Below, piece by piece: positions 28,789-37,876 of a DNA stretch of 64,000 bases (the first letter of the stretch is position 1; every line of letters begins with the position of its first letter). Below the pieces are notes generated by a model. That model saw nothing but the letters and a program-made list of their open reading frames with translations. It was not told the DNA's origin and searched no databases. Source of the DNA: Rubrivivax sp. (GTDB taxonomy: Bacteria > Pseudomonadota > Gammaproteobacteria > Burkholderiales > Burkholderiaceae_C); assembly GCA_016719535.1 (NCBI GenBank), contig JADJYX010000029.1, positions 1 to 64,000 on the forward strand, written 5' to 3'. The position numbers and the translations under genes are program-made.

Positions 28789-30684
28789 TCACCTGCCGAC
28801 CAAGCGGAACGGAACGCCGTCCTGGATCCCCGGCATCGTCAATCGGTAGCTCCCGTCCGGTTGCCGCAGCGCATACCAGCGCTCGTTCGCGTAGACGCTC
28901 TGAACCGTTCGGTTGGGCGCCACGCTCCGATATTCCTCGATCGCCTGCGCGGGCCCTTCGAGCCGGTCGAGCGTGCCCCGCCCTGTGCCGAGGGTGACGG
29001 TGACCGTCCACCACTCTTCGAACTGCTCACCCGGGCGGAGAGGATGCCGAAGGTGCCGCTGGTGGCTCACCTGGTTGGTGATGATGGCCGTGTACGGGCC
29101 CCCCGCCGCCGCGGGTGCCACCACCTGCAACGTCACCTCGCTCGCTTCGTAGCTCGAAGCCTGATAGCGAAAATCGTTGAGCACACGCTGGTTCTTTTGC
29201 GCCACGATGGCGGGGTCGAGCCCGCCCGATACGGTGACACCCGGGGGGACTTGCTGGGATCGAGGAGGCGCTGGCGGCGTCGGGTCGGGAGACCACGACG
29301 GACTCGATGCCCGCCAGATCTGCGCACCCAGACTCCAGATCGCATCGACCGCTTGCACCGCTTGCGCCTGCTGCTGCAACTGAAGGGCCTGACCGATGAG
29401 CGGCAACAGACCCGCTGCATCCGGGCATGACGGTCGCAACTGCTGGTAGACGACGATGGCTTGCCGCGCGGCCTGCAACGCGCTGACTGCGTCGGCAACC
29501 AAACGACCGTGGATCTGCGTCGTGGTCTGTGCGAAGCCCAGCCAACCGCCAATGCGCACGATGAGCTCCTCGCACGTCCGCGCCTGCACCACCCGGCCAT
29601 CCTCGTTGCGATAGGCCAGCTGACCGGCCAGGTTGTCGCGCAGGCTGCGGATTCCATTCTCGAGTTGTGCCCGCGTTGTCAGGCCGCGCCGGAACATGTC
29701 GATGAGTTGGTCCAGTCGGTCTTGCAGCTCCCGCCAGTTCTGCCAAGGCGGCCACGGAGGCGGCTGCTGGGCACACGACTCGTTGGCGGCCCGGATGTGC
29801 TGCCCGGCCGCTGCGAGGTGCTGGAACAGGATGTGATCCGTCGATCCGTTGCCGGCGCGCGCGATCGCCTCTGCCCATCCCAGGCGCGATCCAGTGGCCC
29901 AGAAGTGGGACACGCAGTCGCGCGCATTCAGCCCCGGCCGCTGCACCGGCACCGGCGGGATGGGAGGTCCGATGCGGTTGATCAACGACGCCATGTTCCA
30001 CACGTCGTTGACACGTGTCACCGTGCTGTTGTCCGACGGGTGCCGCAGCGCCTCGTCGATGTCGATGACCAGGCGCGCCATGTCACGACATGGCGGGTTG
30101 ATCCGCAGCGAGGTTTCGACCTCCGCCCGCGCGTCGCGCAGGCGCCGGATGGCGTCGGGCACGAGGCGTCCATGCACCTGCGTCGTCGTCTGCGCATCAC
30201 CCAGCGCGGCCCCGATTCGCAGGTAGAGCTCACCGCATGTGCGATCTGCGTAGACATCGGTGCCGAGCCGGCGGACCGCAAGATCGCGCGCCATCCCCTG
30301 CTCCCACGACTGCAGGTTCACTGCCAGCTGAGATCGATTGATGACGCCACGCCGGTACTGCGCGATCATCTGCTCGAGGCCTGACTGCACCTGCCTCCAG
30401 TTCTGGAACGCCGGCCACGGCGGCGGCGACTGGGCGCACTGCGCATTCGCTGCCTGCGCGTGCGCCCCCACGGCCGTCATGTGCTGGAACAGGAGCGTCT
30501 CCTGCTCTGGCCCGGTGTTGCGGGCAAGCGCCTGGGCCCAGCCAAGTCGCGAACCGATGGCGAAGAGATGCCCGGGGCAATCCGAATACTCGATCTGCGC
30601 GGCGACGGTGGTCGGCAAGGCCGCCAGCGCGAGCGCGATGACGACACCGAACGTGCCGAGCGAACGCAGGAAGAAGCGAACCAT
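28789..30684 (-). CDS. Secreted protein with a tandemly repeated domain, unknown function
   Basis: A protein of 631 residues from ATG 30684, which has GGAG upstream. A signal peptide ends at VAA. Two homologous units of about 190 residues follow: unit 1 with GSRLGWAQALARNTG, QSPPPWPAFQNWRQVQ and DAQTTTQVHGRLVPDAIRRL; unit 2 with GSRLGWAEAIARAGNG, QQPPPWPPWQNWRELQ and FAQTTTQIHGRLVADAVSAL. Each unit has paired cysteines (YSDC/ARDC, NAQC/NESC, RTC, PPC/PSC) consistent with disulfides outside the cytoplasm. A third, different domain of about 200 residues ends FRLVGR. I recognise no family. It fills the gap between ftsZ copy C and the HsdR tail fragment and has its own short upstream region. Confidence 0.75.
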   Translation of the reverse strand: MVRFFLRSLGTFGVVIALALAALPTTVAAQIEYSDCPGHLFAIGSRLGWAQALARNTGPEQETLLFQHMTAVGAHAQAANAQCAQSPPPWPAFQNWRQVQSGLEQMIAQYRRGVINRSQLAVNLQSWEQGMARDLAVRRLGTDVYADRTCGELYLRIGAALGDAQTTTQVHGRLVPDAIRRLRDARAEVETSLRINPPCRDMARLVIDIDEALRHPSDNSTVTRVNDVWNMASLINRIGPPIPPVPVQRPGLNARDCVSHFWATGSRLGWAEAIARAGNGSTDHILFQHLAAAGQHIRAANESCAQQPPPWPPWQNWRELQDRLDQLIDMFRRGLTTRAQLENGIRSLRDNLAGQLAYRNEDGRVVQARTCEELIVRIGGWLGFAQTTTQIHGRLVADAVSALQAARQAIVVYQQLRPSCPDAAGLLPLIGQALQLQQQAQAVQAVDAIWSLGAQIWRASSPSWSPDPTPPAPPRSQQVPPGVTVSGGLDPAIVAQKNQRVLNDFRYQASSYEASEVTLQVVAPAAAGGPYTAIITNQVSHQRHLRHPLRPGEQFEEWWTVTVTLGTGRGTLDRLEGPAQAIEEYRSVAPNRTVQSVYANERWYALRQPDGSYRLTMPGIQDGVPFRLVGR

Positions 30685-30848
30685 GCGACATCTCCATCGA
30701 CAGGCGTACGCCACGCCTCCGGATGGAGGCTACCGCGCCGCGCCGGACCGATGGTCGGGGGAGTTCTCTAATCTCGATCAGCCGAAACTTGACCGTCGGC
30801 ATGCCCGTCCGCGAAGCTTGGGGCATGGTCCGGAATGGCCTCGTCCAA

Positions 30849-30922
30849 GAGCAGTTCGTCGAGAACGACGACTTCACGCGCTTCGTCGGCGACATGGTGT
30901 TCCGGCTGGCGAGCGTGCAGAG
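30849..30922 (+). pseudogene. Fragment of HsdR C-terminus
   Basis: The frame reads EQFVENDDFTRFVGDMVFRL then ASVQ, a near copy of the last residues of the HsdM/HsdR hybrid at 28306-28380. It lies directly downstream of the intact ftsZ and converges on it, just as the longer copy converges on ftsZ copy C. This fixes the original neighbourhood as hsdR facing ftsZ. Confidence 0.75.
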
Positions 30923-31005
30923 GGCGCCGCAGCGGCCGAACAGCGAAGGCGCCGTCAAGCCGCCTTGGCGCTTGCAGGCGATCCGGTTTGCGAGGCGCAA
31001 CTGTC

Positions 31006-32223
31006 TCAGTCGGCCTGCTTGCGCAGGAACGCCGGGATCTCGATCTCGTCCATGCCGTTGCTCGACAGCGCCTCCACCTTGGCCGCCGCCTGGCTGCGCG
31101 CGTTGCGCCACACGCTGGGGGTGTTGAGCCCGGCGTAGGTGTCGGCCGCCCCCGGCTGCGCCGGCTGCATCGGCTGGTTGAGGATGGGCAGGTTGTCGGT
31201 GCCGGTGCGCAGCGCCGTGGCCGCGGGCTGCACGACATTCAGCGTGGGGGTGCGACTTTCGGCCCTCCGCACGCTGGACAGGCCGGTGGCGATGACCGTC
31301 ACGCGCAGCTGGTCGCCCAACGATTCATCGTAGGCGGTGCCGTAGATGACGTGCGCGTCGTCGGCGGCATAGCGGCGGATGGTATTCATCGCATTGCGGC
31401 TCTCGGCCAGCTTGAAGCTGTTCTTGCTGGCCGCGATCAGCACGAGCACGCCCCGCGCGCCGCTCAAGTCGATGCCTTCCAGCAGCGGGCAGGCCACGGC
31501 GGCATCCGCCGCCTTGGTGGCGCGGTCGGGGCCGCCGGCGGTGGCCGTGCCCATCATCGCCTTGCCGGGCTCGCTCATCACCGTCTTCACGTCCTCGAAG
31601 TCGACGTTGACGAGGCCCGGGATGTGGATGATGTCGCTGATGCCGCCCACCGCATTCTTCAGCACGTCGTTGGCATGCGCAAAGGCCTGGTCCTGCGTGA
31701 CGTCGTCGCCCAGCACTTCCAGCAGCTTCTCGTTCAGCACCACGATCAGGCTGTCGACATTGGCTTCGAGCTCGGCCACGCCGTCCTCGGCCTGCTTGCC
31801 GCGCTTGCGGCCCTCGAACTCGAAGGGCTTGGTGACCACGCCCACCGTCAGGATGCCCATCTCCTTGGCCACGCGCGCGATCACCGGCGCCGCGCCGGTG
31901 CCGGTGCCGCCGCCCATGCCGGCGGTGATGAAGAGCATGTGCGCGCCGGTGATGGCCTCGCGGATCTTGTCCACCGCCTCCTCGGCCGAGGCACGCGCCA
32001 CGTCGGGCTTGGACCCGGCGCCCAGGCCCGAGGTGCCCAGCTGCACCAGGCTGCGCGCATTGCTGCGGTTGAGCGCCTGCGCGTCGGTATTGGCGCAGAT
32101 GAAGTCCACACCCTGCACCCCTTGCGAGATCATGTGCTCGACGGCATTGCCGCCACCGCCGCCGACACCGATCACCTTGATCTGGGTGCCCTGGTCAAAC
32201 TCTTCGATCATTTCGATAGGCAT
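31006..32223 (-). CDS. ftsZ: Cell division GTPase FtsZ
   Basis: An intact protein of 405 residues preceded by a strong AGGAGG. FtsZ polymerises into the Z ring at mid-cell. The N-terminal GTPase domain has IKVIGVGGGGGNAVEHM, the tubulin signature GMGGGTGTGAAPVIA and the synergy-region NDVLKNAVGGISDII. A Gln/Pro-rich linker (LNQPMQPAQPGAADTY) leads to the C-terminal tail peptide MDEIEIPAFLRKQAD that binds FtsA. It is the last gene of the dcw cluster and is separated from ftsA by 112 bp. Its 3' end has three degraded copies to the left. In most betaproteobacteria lpxC follows; here scraps of a restriction system follow. Confidence 0.97.
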   Translation of the reverse strand: MPIEMIEEFDQGTQIKVIGVGGGGGNAVEHMISQGVQGVDFICANTDAQALNRSNARSLVQLGTSGLGAGSKPDVARASAEEAVDKIREAITGAHMLFITAGMGGGTGTGAAPVIARVAKEMGILTVGVVTKPFEFEGRKRGKQAEDGVAELEANVDSLIVVLNEKLLEVLGDDVTQDQAFAHANDVLKNAVGGISDIIHIPGLVNVDFEDVKTVMSEPGKAMMGTATAGGPDRATKAADAAVACPLLEGIDLSGARGVLVLIAASKNSFKLAESRNAMNTIRRYAADDAHVIYGTAYDESLGDQLRVTVIATGLSSVRRAESRTPTLNVVQPAATALRTGTDNLPILNQPMQPAQPGAADTYAGLNTPSVWRNARSQAAAKVEALSSNGMDEIEIPAFLRKQAD

Positions 32224-32335
32224 GTGAACCTCCTAGGTCGATTGCAGTTGCCAAACTGAAAACAGTCGTTCGTGTCGTCGTCTCTGTCGCTGTCACACAT
32301 GGGGCCTCGTGCCGGCGCCCCTTCTTGGGTACCAC

Positions 32336-33568
32336 TCAGAAATTGCCCAGAAACCAGTCCTTGGCGCGCCCGAACAGCGTGGACACCGAGCCGGCCTGCG
32401 CCGCCGCCTTGTGCCCGCGCGCCCGCGCCAGCCGCGCCTCTTCCAGCAGTCCCATCACGGTGGCCGAGCGCGGATTGGCCACCATGTCGCCCAAGGCGCC
32501 GCCGTAGGTCGGCAGCCCCTTGCGCACGGGTTTGAGAAAGATGTCCTCGCCCAGCTCCACCATGCCGGGCATGACGGCGCTGCCGCCGGTCAGCACCACG
32601 CCGCTGGACAGCAGTTCCTCGTAGCCGCTCTCGCGGATGACCTGGTGCACCAGCGAGAAGATCTCTTCCACGCGCGGCTCGATCACGCCGGCCAACGCCT
32701 GACGTGAGAGCATGCGCGGTGCACGGTCGCCCAGGCCCGGCACCTCCACCTGCTCGGCGGGGTCGGCCAGCAGCTGCTTGGCCACGCCGTATTCCACCTT
32801 GATCTCTTCGGCGTCCTTGGTGGGCGTGCGCAGCGCCATCGCGATGTCGCTGGTGATCAGGTCGCCGGCGATCGGGATCACGGCCGTGTGGCGCACGCTG
32901 CCGTCGGTATAGATCTGCACGTCGGTGGTGCCGGCGCCGATGTCGACCACGGCCACGCCGAGCTGCTTCTCGTCCTCGGTCAGCACGGCGGCGGCGCTGG
33001 CGCTGGGGTTGAGCACCAGGCGCTCGACCTCCAGGCCGCAGCGGCGCACGCACTTGAGGATGTTCTCGGCCGCGCTCTGCGCGCCGGTGACGATGTGCAC
33101 CTTCACCTCGAGCCGGCTGCCGCTCATGCCGATCGGCTCCTTCACCTCGTGGCCGTCGATGATGAATTCCTGCGGCTCCACCAGCAGCAGCCGCTGGTCG
33201 CCGGGGATGTTGATGGCCTTGGCGGTCTCGACCACGCGCGTCACGTCGACCGGCGTCACCTCGCGGTTGTCGCGCACGATCACCATGCCGGTGCTGTTCT
33301 GGCCGCGGATGTGGCTGCCGGTGATGCCGGTATAGACGCGGTCGATCTTGCAGGCGGCCATCATCTCGGCCTCCTTCAGGGCCTGCTGGATGCTCTGCAC
33401 GGTGGCGTCGATATTGACCACGACGCCGCGCTTGAGGCCATGCGCCGGCGCCACGCCCAGGCCGGCCACGCGCAGCTCGCCGTCGGGCAGCACCTCGGCG
33501 GCCACCACCATCACCTTGGCGGTGCCGATGTCGAGGCCGAAGACGAGGTCCTTGTTCTCTTTGGGCAT
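32336..33568 (-). CDS. ftsA: Cell division protein FtsA
   Basis: An intact actin-like ATPase of 410 residues that tethers FtsZ to the membrane. Seen are LVFGLDIGTAKVMVVAAEVL (phosphate 1), the 1C domain, VAVVDIGAGTTDVQIYTDGS (phosphate 2), GVVLTGGSAVMPGM (adenosine motif) and a C-terminal amphipathic helix ending RAKDWFLGNF. A 12-bp gap separates it from ftsQ. Confidence 0.96.
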   Translation of the reverse strand: MPKENKDLVFGLDIGTAKVMVVAAEVLPDGELRVAGLGVAPAHGLKRGVVVNIDATVQSIQQALKEAEMMAACKIDRVYTGITGSHIRGQNSTGMVIVRDNREVTPVDVTRVVETAKAINIPGDQRLLLVEPQEFIIDGHEVKEPIGMSGSRLEVKVHIVTGAQSAAENILKCVRRCGLEVERLVLNPSASAAAVLTEDEKQLGVAVVDIGAGTTDVQIYTDGSVRHTAVIPIAGDLITSDIAMALRTPTKDAEEIKVEYGVAKQLLADPAEQVEVPGLGDRAPRMLSRQALAGVIEPRVEEIFSLVHQVIRESGYEELLSSGVVLTGGSAVMPGMVELGEDIFLKPVRKGLPTYGGALGDMVANPRSATVMGLLEEARLARARGHKAAAQAGSVSTLFGRAKDWFLGNF

Positions 33569-33580
33569 GGCGGCTTCTCT

Positions 33581-34405
33581 TCAGGGTGCGGACTTCGGCC
33601 CTGCCGGCGCTGTGGTGGGGTTGGTGGTGACGCCGCGCAGGCGCACGGCATAGCCGTCGGCATGGCGCAGGTCGGCATGTTCCAGCGGCGCGCGGTAGCG
33701 GTCGGTCAGCTGCGACAGCGTGCGCACGAAGCGCTGCGCGCGCACCAGCACCTCGTCCTCGGTGCCGCGGCCCAGTTCCAGCGTGGCGCCGCTGTCGAGC
33801 AGCACGCGCCAGCTGCCGCGCGTGGACAGCTGCAGCTGCTCGATCTCCATGTCCAGCGGACGCAGCAGCGGCAGCAGCCGGCGGTACAGCGACAGCACCG
33901 GCGCCGAGCTGCCCTCGGGGCCGCTGAAGGTGGGCAGCGCCTCGTCCTCGACGTCGCCGATATTGGCGGCGAAGACCTCGCCCTGCTGGTTGACGAGGCG
34001 GTCATCGCGTTCCTCGGCCTGCCACAGCGCGCTGGCACGGTGTTCCTCGAGCTGCACCAGCAGTCGGTCGGGCCAGATGCGGCGCACGGTGGCGCGCCGC
34101 ACCCAGGGCACGGCTTCGAAGGCGGCGCGCGCCGTGCCTAAGTCGGCGCTGAAGAAATTGCCGGCCAGCCGCGGCGCCGCATTGGCGCGCAGCGTCTCGG
34201 CGCTGATGCGCTGCAGCTCGCCTTCGATGCGGATGGCGCGGATCTCGAACGCAGGCGACCGTGCCAGCCACAGCACGCCGGCCGCCAGCGCGGCCAGCAG
34301 AGCGAGCGTGAAGACGCCGCCGGCCACCGCATTCATCAGGCGCACGTCGCCCGGCAGCGGCAGCGCGGCAGCCGGGGCGGAGGTGCGGGTCAGGCGGGTG
34401 GCCAT
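33581..34405 (-). CDS. ftsQ: Cell division protein FtsQ
   Basis: A bitopic divisome protein of 274 residues. A cytoplasmic N-terminus is followed by one membrane helix (VFTLALLAALAAGVLWLA), a POTRA domain (FEIRAIRIEGELQRISAETL), the conserved PWVRRATVRRIWPDRLLVQL strand and a beta domain ending YAVRLRGV. FtsQ recruits FtsB and FtsL in the periplasm. I chose ATG 34405 because it is followed directly by a normal short cytoplasmic segment. The last 15 residues are Pro/Ala-rich. Confidence 0.92.
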   Translation of the reverse strand: MATRLTRTSAPAAALPLPGDVRLMNAVAGGVFTLALLAALAAGVLWLARSPAFEIRAIRIEGELQRISAETLRANAAPRLAGNFFSADLGTARAAFEAVPWVRRATVRRIWPDRLLVQLEEHRASALWQAEERDDRLVNQQGEVFAANIGDVEDEALPTFSGPEGSSAPVLSLYRRLLPLLRPLDMEIEQLQLSTRGSWRVLLDSGATLELGRGTEDEVLVRAQRFVRTLSQLTDRYRAPLEHADLRHADGYAVRLRGVTTNPTTAPAGPKSAP

Positions 34406-34419
34406 GGATCGTCGATCGG

Positions 34420-35400
34420 TCAGCGTGCCGAATCCAGCGTGGCCGCGGCCAGCAGCTGCAGGCACAGCTGCGGGTAGCCGATGCCGGCAGCCTGGGCCGA
34501 CATCGGCACCAGCGAATGGCCGGTCATGCCGGGGCTGGTGTTCATCTCCAGCAGGAAGGGCCTGCGGTCCGACGCGCGCAGCATCAGGTCGGCGCGGCCC
34601 CAGCCGCGGCAACCCAGCGCGCGGTAGGCGGCCAGCGTGATGCGCTGCACCTCGGCCTCTTCGGCCGCCGACAGCCCGCTGGGGATGCGGTAGGCGACGG
34701 CGTCGGTGAAATATTTGTTCTGGTAGTCGTACTGGCCTTCGGGGGCGTCGATGCGCACCACGGGCAGCGCGCGCGCCGATGCGCCCTGGCCCAGCACCGG
34801 GCAGGTGAGCTCGATGCCGTCGATGAATGCCTCGCACAGCACGTCGGGGTCGTAGCGGCTGGCCAGCGACACCGCGTCCTGCATCTGCGAATAACCGCCG
34901 ACCTTGGTGACACCGATCGACGAGCCTTCGCGCGGCGGCTTGACGATCAGCGGCAGGCCGAGTTCGTCGGGCACCTTCATCAGCGCCTCGCGCTGCTGGC
35001 CATCCGGCGGCAGCCAGCGCCAGCGCGGCGTGGGCAGGCCTTCGGCCACCCACACGCGCTTGGTCATCACCTTGTCCATCGCGATCGCGCTGGCCATCAC
35101 GCCGCTGCCGGTATAGGGGATGCCCAGCAGTTCGAGCGCGCCCTGCACGGTGCCGTCCTCGCCATGGCGGCCGTGCAGCGCGATGAAGACGCGGACGAAG
35201 CCTTCGGCCTTCAGGCCGGCCAGCGGCCGTGCGGCCGGATCGAAGGCGTGGGCATCGACGCCCAGCGACCGCAGCGCCGTCAGCACGCCCTGGCCCGACA
35301 AGAGCGACACCTCGCGTTCGGCGCTGTCGCCACCCATCAGAACGGCCACTCGGCCCAGGGATTCGATGGAAGCGATGTCGGTGCTCACGTTGTCCTTCAT
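34420..35400 (-). CDS. ddl: D-alanine--D-alanine ligase
   Basis: A protein of 326 residues that joins two D-Ala with ATP to make the end of the peptidoglycan stem. ATP-grasp features are visible: VAVLMGGDSAEREVSLLSG, FIALHGRHGEDGTVQGALEL, LPLIVKPPREGSSIGVTKV, RADLMLRASDRRPFLLEMNT and SPGMTGHSLVP. It lies between murC (ATGA overlap at the start) and ftsQ, as in other Gram-negative dcw clusters (DdlB type). Confidence 0.95.
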   Translation of the reverse strand: MKDNVSTDIASIESLGRVAVLMGGDSAEREVSLLSGQGVLTALRSLGVDAHAFDPAARPLAGLKAEGFVRVFIALHGRHGEDGTVQGALELLGIPYTGSGVMASAIAMDKVMTKRVWVAEGLPTPRWRWLPPDGQQREALMKVPDELGLPLIVKPPREGSSIGVTKVGGYSQMQDAVSLASRYDPDVLCEAFIDGIELTCPVLGQGASARALPVVRIDAPEGQYDYQNKYFTDAVAYRIPSGLSAAEEAEVQRITLAAYRALGCRGWGRADLMLRASDRRPFLLEMNTSPGMTGHSLVPMSAQAAGIGYPQLCLQLLAAATLDSAR

Positions 35401-36794
35401 TGTGCCCTGCCCCCGAGCGATTTCAGGCCCTGGCAAACACCACCGATCGATCCGGCACCCATCGTGATCAGCACGTCGCCGCCACGCAACGCAGCGGCCA
35501 GTTCGCGCGGCAGATCGGCCACCGCCGGCACGAAGCGGACGTCGCCGCCGGCGGCCTGCAGCGCCTGCGCCAGCGCGGCGCCGTCGGCGCCGGCAATCGG
35601 CGCCTCGCCGGCCGGATAGACCTCGGTCAGCCAGACGGCATCGGCCCGGCCCATCACGCGCACGAAGTCGTCGAAGCAGTCGCGCGTGCGGCTGTAGCGG
35701 TGCGGCTGAAAGGCCAGCACCAGGCGCCGGCCGGGGAAGGCGCCGCGCGCGGCGGCCAGCACCGCGGCCATCTCCACCGGGTGGTGGCCATAGTCGTCGA
35801 TCAGCGTGCAGGCACCGCCATCGGCGCAGGCCCGGTCGCCGTGGCGCTGGAAGCGGCGGCCGACCCCGGCAAAACCGGCCAGTGCGCGCTGCACGGCAGC
35901 GTCGGGCAGTTCCAGCTCGGCCGCCACCGCGATCGCGGCCAGCGCATTGCGCACGTTGTGTTCGCCGGCCAGGCTCAAGCTCACGGCCAGCGGCGCGGCA
36001 TCGGGCCGGTCGACGACGAAGCGCATGCCGCCGCCGGGCAGCGCCTGCAGGTCGCGCGCGCGCAGATCGGCACCCTCGCACAGCCCGTAGCGCAGCAGCG
36101 GGCGCTGGATGCGCGGCAGGATGGCGCGCACGCCGGGGTCGTCGCTGCAGACGATGGCGGCGCCGTAGAAGGGCATGCGGTGCAGGAAGTCGACGAAGGC
36201 GCCGTGCAGCCGCTCCAGGCTGTGGCCGTAGGTGTCCATGTGGTCGGCGTCGATGTTGGTGACCACGCTCAACACCGGCAGCAGGTGCAGGAAGGACGCA
36301 TCGCTCTCGTCGGCCTCGACGACGATGTGCTCGCCGCGGCCGAGGTGGCTGTTGGACTGCGTGCGCGCCAGCGTGCCGCCGATGACGAAGCTGGGGTCGA
36401 CGCCGGCCTCGATCAGCACCTCGGTCACCAGCGAGGTGGTGGTCGTCTTGCCATGCGTGCCGGCAATCGCCACGCCCTGCTGGCGGCGCATCAGCTCGGC
36501 CAGCATCACCGCGCGGTGCACCACCGGCAGGCCTTGCGCGCGCGCGGCCAGCACCTCGGGGTTGTCGGCCTTGACCGCGGTCGACACCACCAGCGCCTGC
36601 GCGCCGGCGATGTGCGCCGCGGCATGGCCGATGGCCACGCGCAGGCCCATTCGCTGCAACCGCGTGGTGGTCTCGCTGGCGGCGACGTCGCTGCCCGACA
36701 CGGTAAAACCCTGCGCATGCAGCATCTCGGCGATGCCGCTCATGCCGGCGCCGCCGATGCCGGTGAAGTGGATGTGTTTGAGCGCGTGCTTCAT
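35397..36794 (-). CDS. murC: UDP-N-acetylmuramate--L-alanine ligase
   Basis: A protein of 465 residues that adds L-Ala to UDP-MurNAc in the cytoplasm. The N-terminal HIHFTGIGGAGMSGIAEML binds the UDP substrate, GTHGKTTTTSLV is the P-loop, EADESDASFLHLLPVLSVVT holds catalytic residues and DDYGHHPVEMAAVL is the C-domain motif. Start and stop overlap murG and ddl respectively. Confidence 0.96.
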   Translation of the reverse strand: MKHALKHIHFTGIGGAGMSGIAEMLHAQGFTVSGSDVAASETTTRLQRMGLRVAIGHAAAHIAGAQALVVSTAVKADNPEVLAARAQGLPVVHRAVMLAELMRRQQGVAIAGTHGKTTTTSLVTEVLIEAGVDPSFVIGGTLARTQSNSHLGRGEHIVVEADESDASFLHLLPVLSVVTNIDADHMDTYGHSLERLHGAFVDFLHRMPFYGAAIVCSDDPGVRAILPRIQRPLLRYGLCEGADLRARDLQALPGGGMRFVVDRPDAAPLAVSLSLAGEHNVRNALAAIAVAAELELPDAAVQRALAGFAGVGRRFQRHGDRACADGGACTLIDDYGHHPVEMAAVLAAARGAFPGRRLVLAFQPHRYSRTRDCFDDFVRVMGRADAVWLTEVYPAGEAPIAGADGAALAQALQAAGGDVRFVPAVADLPRELAAALRGGDVLITMGAGSIGGVCQGLKSLGGRAQ

Positions 36795-37876
36795 GCGCGC
36801 TCCTTCGGCTTCACCAGCGCCTCGATCTGATCGGCCACGCGCGCCGCGGCATGCGGCCGCGCCAGCGCGCGCGAGCGCTGCGCCATCGCCAGCAGCCGCT
36901 CGCGTGTCAGCGCCTGCAGCTCGGCGGCCAGGCGCTCGGGCGTCAGATCACCCTGCGGCAGGTGGATGGCGGCACCGTGCTGCGCCATCCAGGCCGCGTT
37001 GTCGCGCTGGTGGCTGGTGGTGGAGACGATCAGCGGCACCAGGATGGCGGGCACGCCGGCGGCGCAGAGCTCGCTGACGGTGATGGCACCGGCGCGGCAG
37101 ACCATCAGGTCGGTCAGCGTCAGCGCGCGCGCCATGTCGTCGATGAAGGGCACGACCTCGGCTTCGACGCCGGCACGCTCGTAGGCGGCGGTGACCGCGG
37201 CATGGTGGGCATTGCCGGTCTGGTGCGTGACCATCGGCCGCTCGGCCGCCGGGATCAGCGCCAGCGCCGCAGGCAGCGTCTGATTGAGCACCTGCGCGCC
37301 CAGGCTGCCGCCCACCACCAGCACGCGCAGCAGGCCGCTGCGCTGCGGCAGGCGGCGCTCGGGCGCGGCGATGGCCTCGATCTCGGCGCGCACCGGGTTG
37401 CCGGTGACGACGGCATGCTTCGTCGTCTTCGCCGCCGCGCCGTCGAAGCCGAAGGCCACGCGGTCGGCCACCGGCAGCAGCCACTTGTTGGACAGCAGCA
37501 GCGCGGCGTCGGCATTCACCAGCACCAGCGGCTTGCCCAGCGCCGAGGCCATCAGCCCGCCGGGAAAGCAGACATAGCCGCCCATGCCCAGCACGGCATC
37601 GGCGGCGCGCCGGCGCAGGATGGCGTGGCAGTCCCAGAAGGCCTTCTGCAGCCGCAGGCCGCCGGTCAGCCAGCCGAAGAAGCCCCTGCCGCGCAGGCCG
37701 GCGAAGGCGATGGTGTCCAGCGGAATGCCGGCCTTGGGCACGAGCTGGTTTTCCATGCCCTGCGTCGTGCCCAGCCAGCTGACCGTCCAGCCGCGCGCCT
37801 TCATCTCGCGCGCCACCGCCAGGCCGGGGATGATGTGGCCGCCGGTGCCGGCGGCCATGATCACGAGATGGCTCAC
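36791..37876 (-). CDS. murG: Lipid II-forming GlcNAc transferase MurG
   Basis: A protein of 361 residues starting at GTG (GTGA overlap with ftsW). It transfers GlcNAc to lipid I on the inner face of the membrane. Motifs: MAAGTGGHIIPGLAVAREM (G-loop 1), VLGMGGYVCFPGGLMAS (loop 2), VLVVGGSLGAQVLNQ (loop 3) and CRAGAITVSELCAAGVPAIL (UDP-GlcNAc site). Intact, and the usual length. Confidence 0.96.
   Translation of the reverse strand: MSHLVIMAAGTGGHIIPGLAVAREMKARGWTVSWLGTTQGMENQLVPKAGIPLDTIAFAGLRGRGFFGWLTGGLRLQKAFWDCHAILRRRAADAVLGMGGYVCFPGGLMASALGKPLVLVNADAALLLSNKWLLPVADRVAFGFDGAAAKTTKHAVVTGNPVRAEIEAIAAPERRLPQRSGLLRVLVVGGSLGAQVLNQTLPAALALIPAAERPMVTHQTGNAHHAAVTAAYERAGVEAEVVPFIDDMARALTLTDLMVCRAGAITVSELCAAGVPAILVPLIVSTTSHQRDNAAWMAQHGAAIHLPQGDLTPERLAAELQALTRERLLAMAQRSRALARPHAAARVADQIEALVKPKERA

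Noticed and set aside
32888..34141. A plus-strand His/Ala-rich frame opposite ftsA and ftsQ
   Set aside because: Antisense shadow; composition follows from the complementary coding strand and no motif is present.
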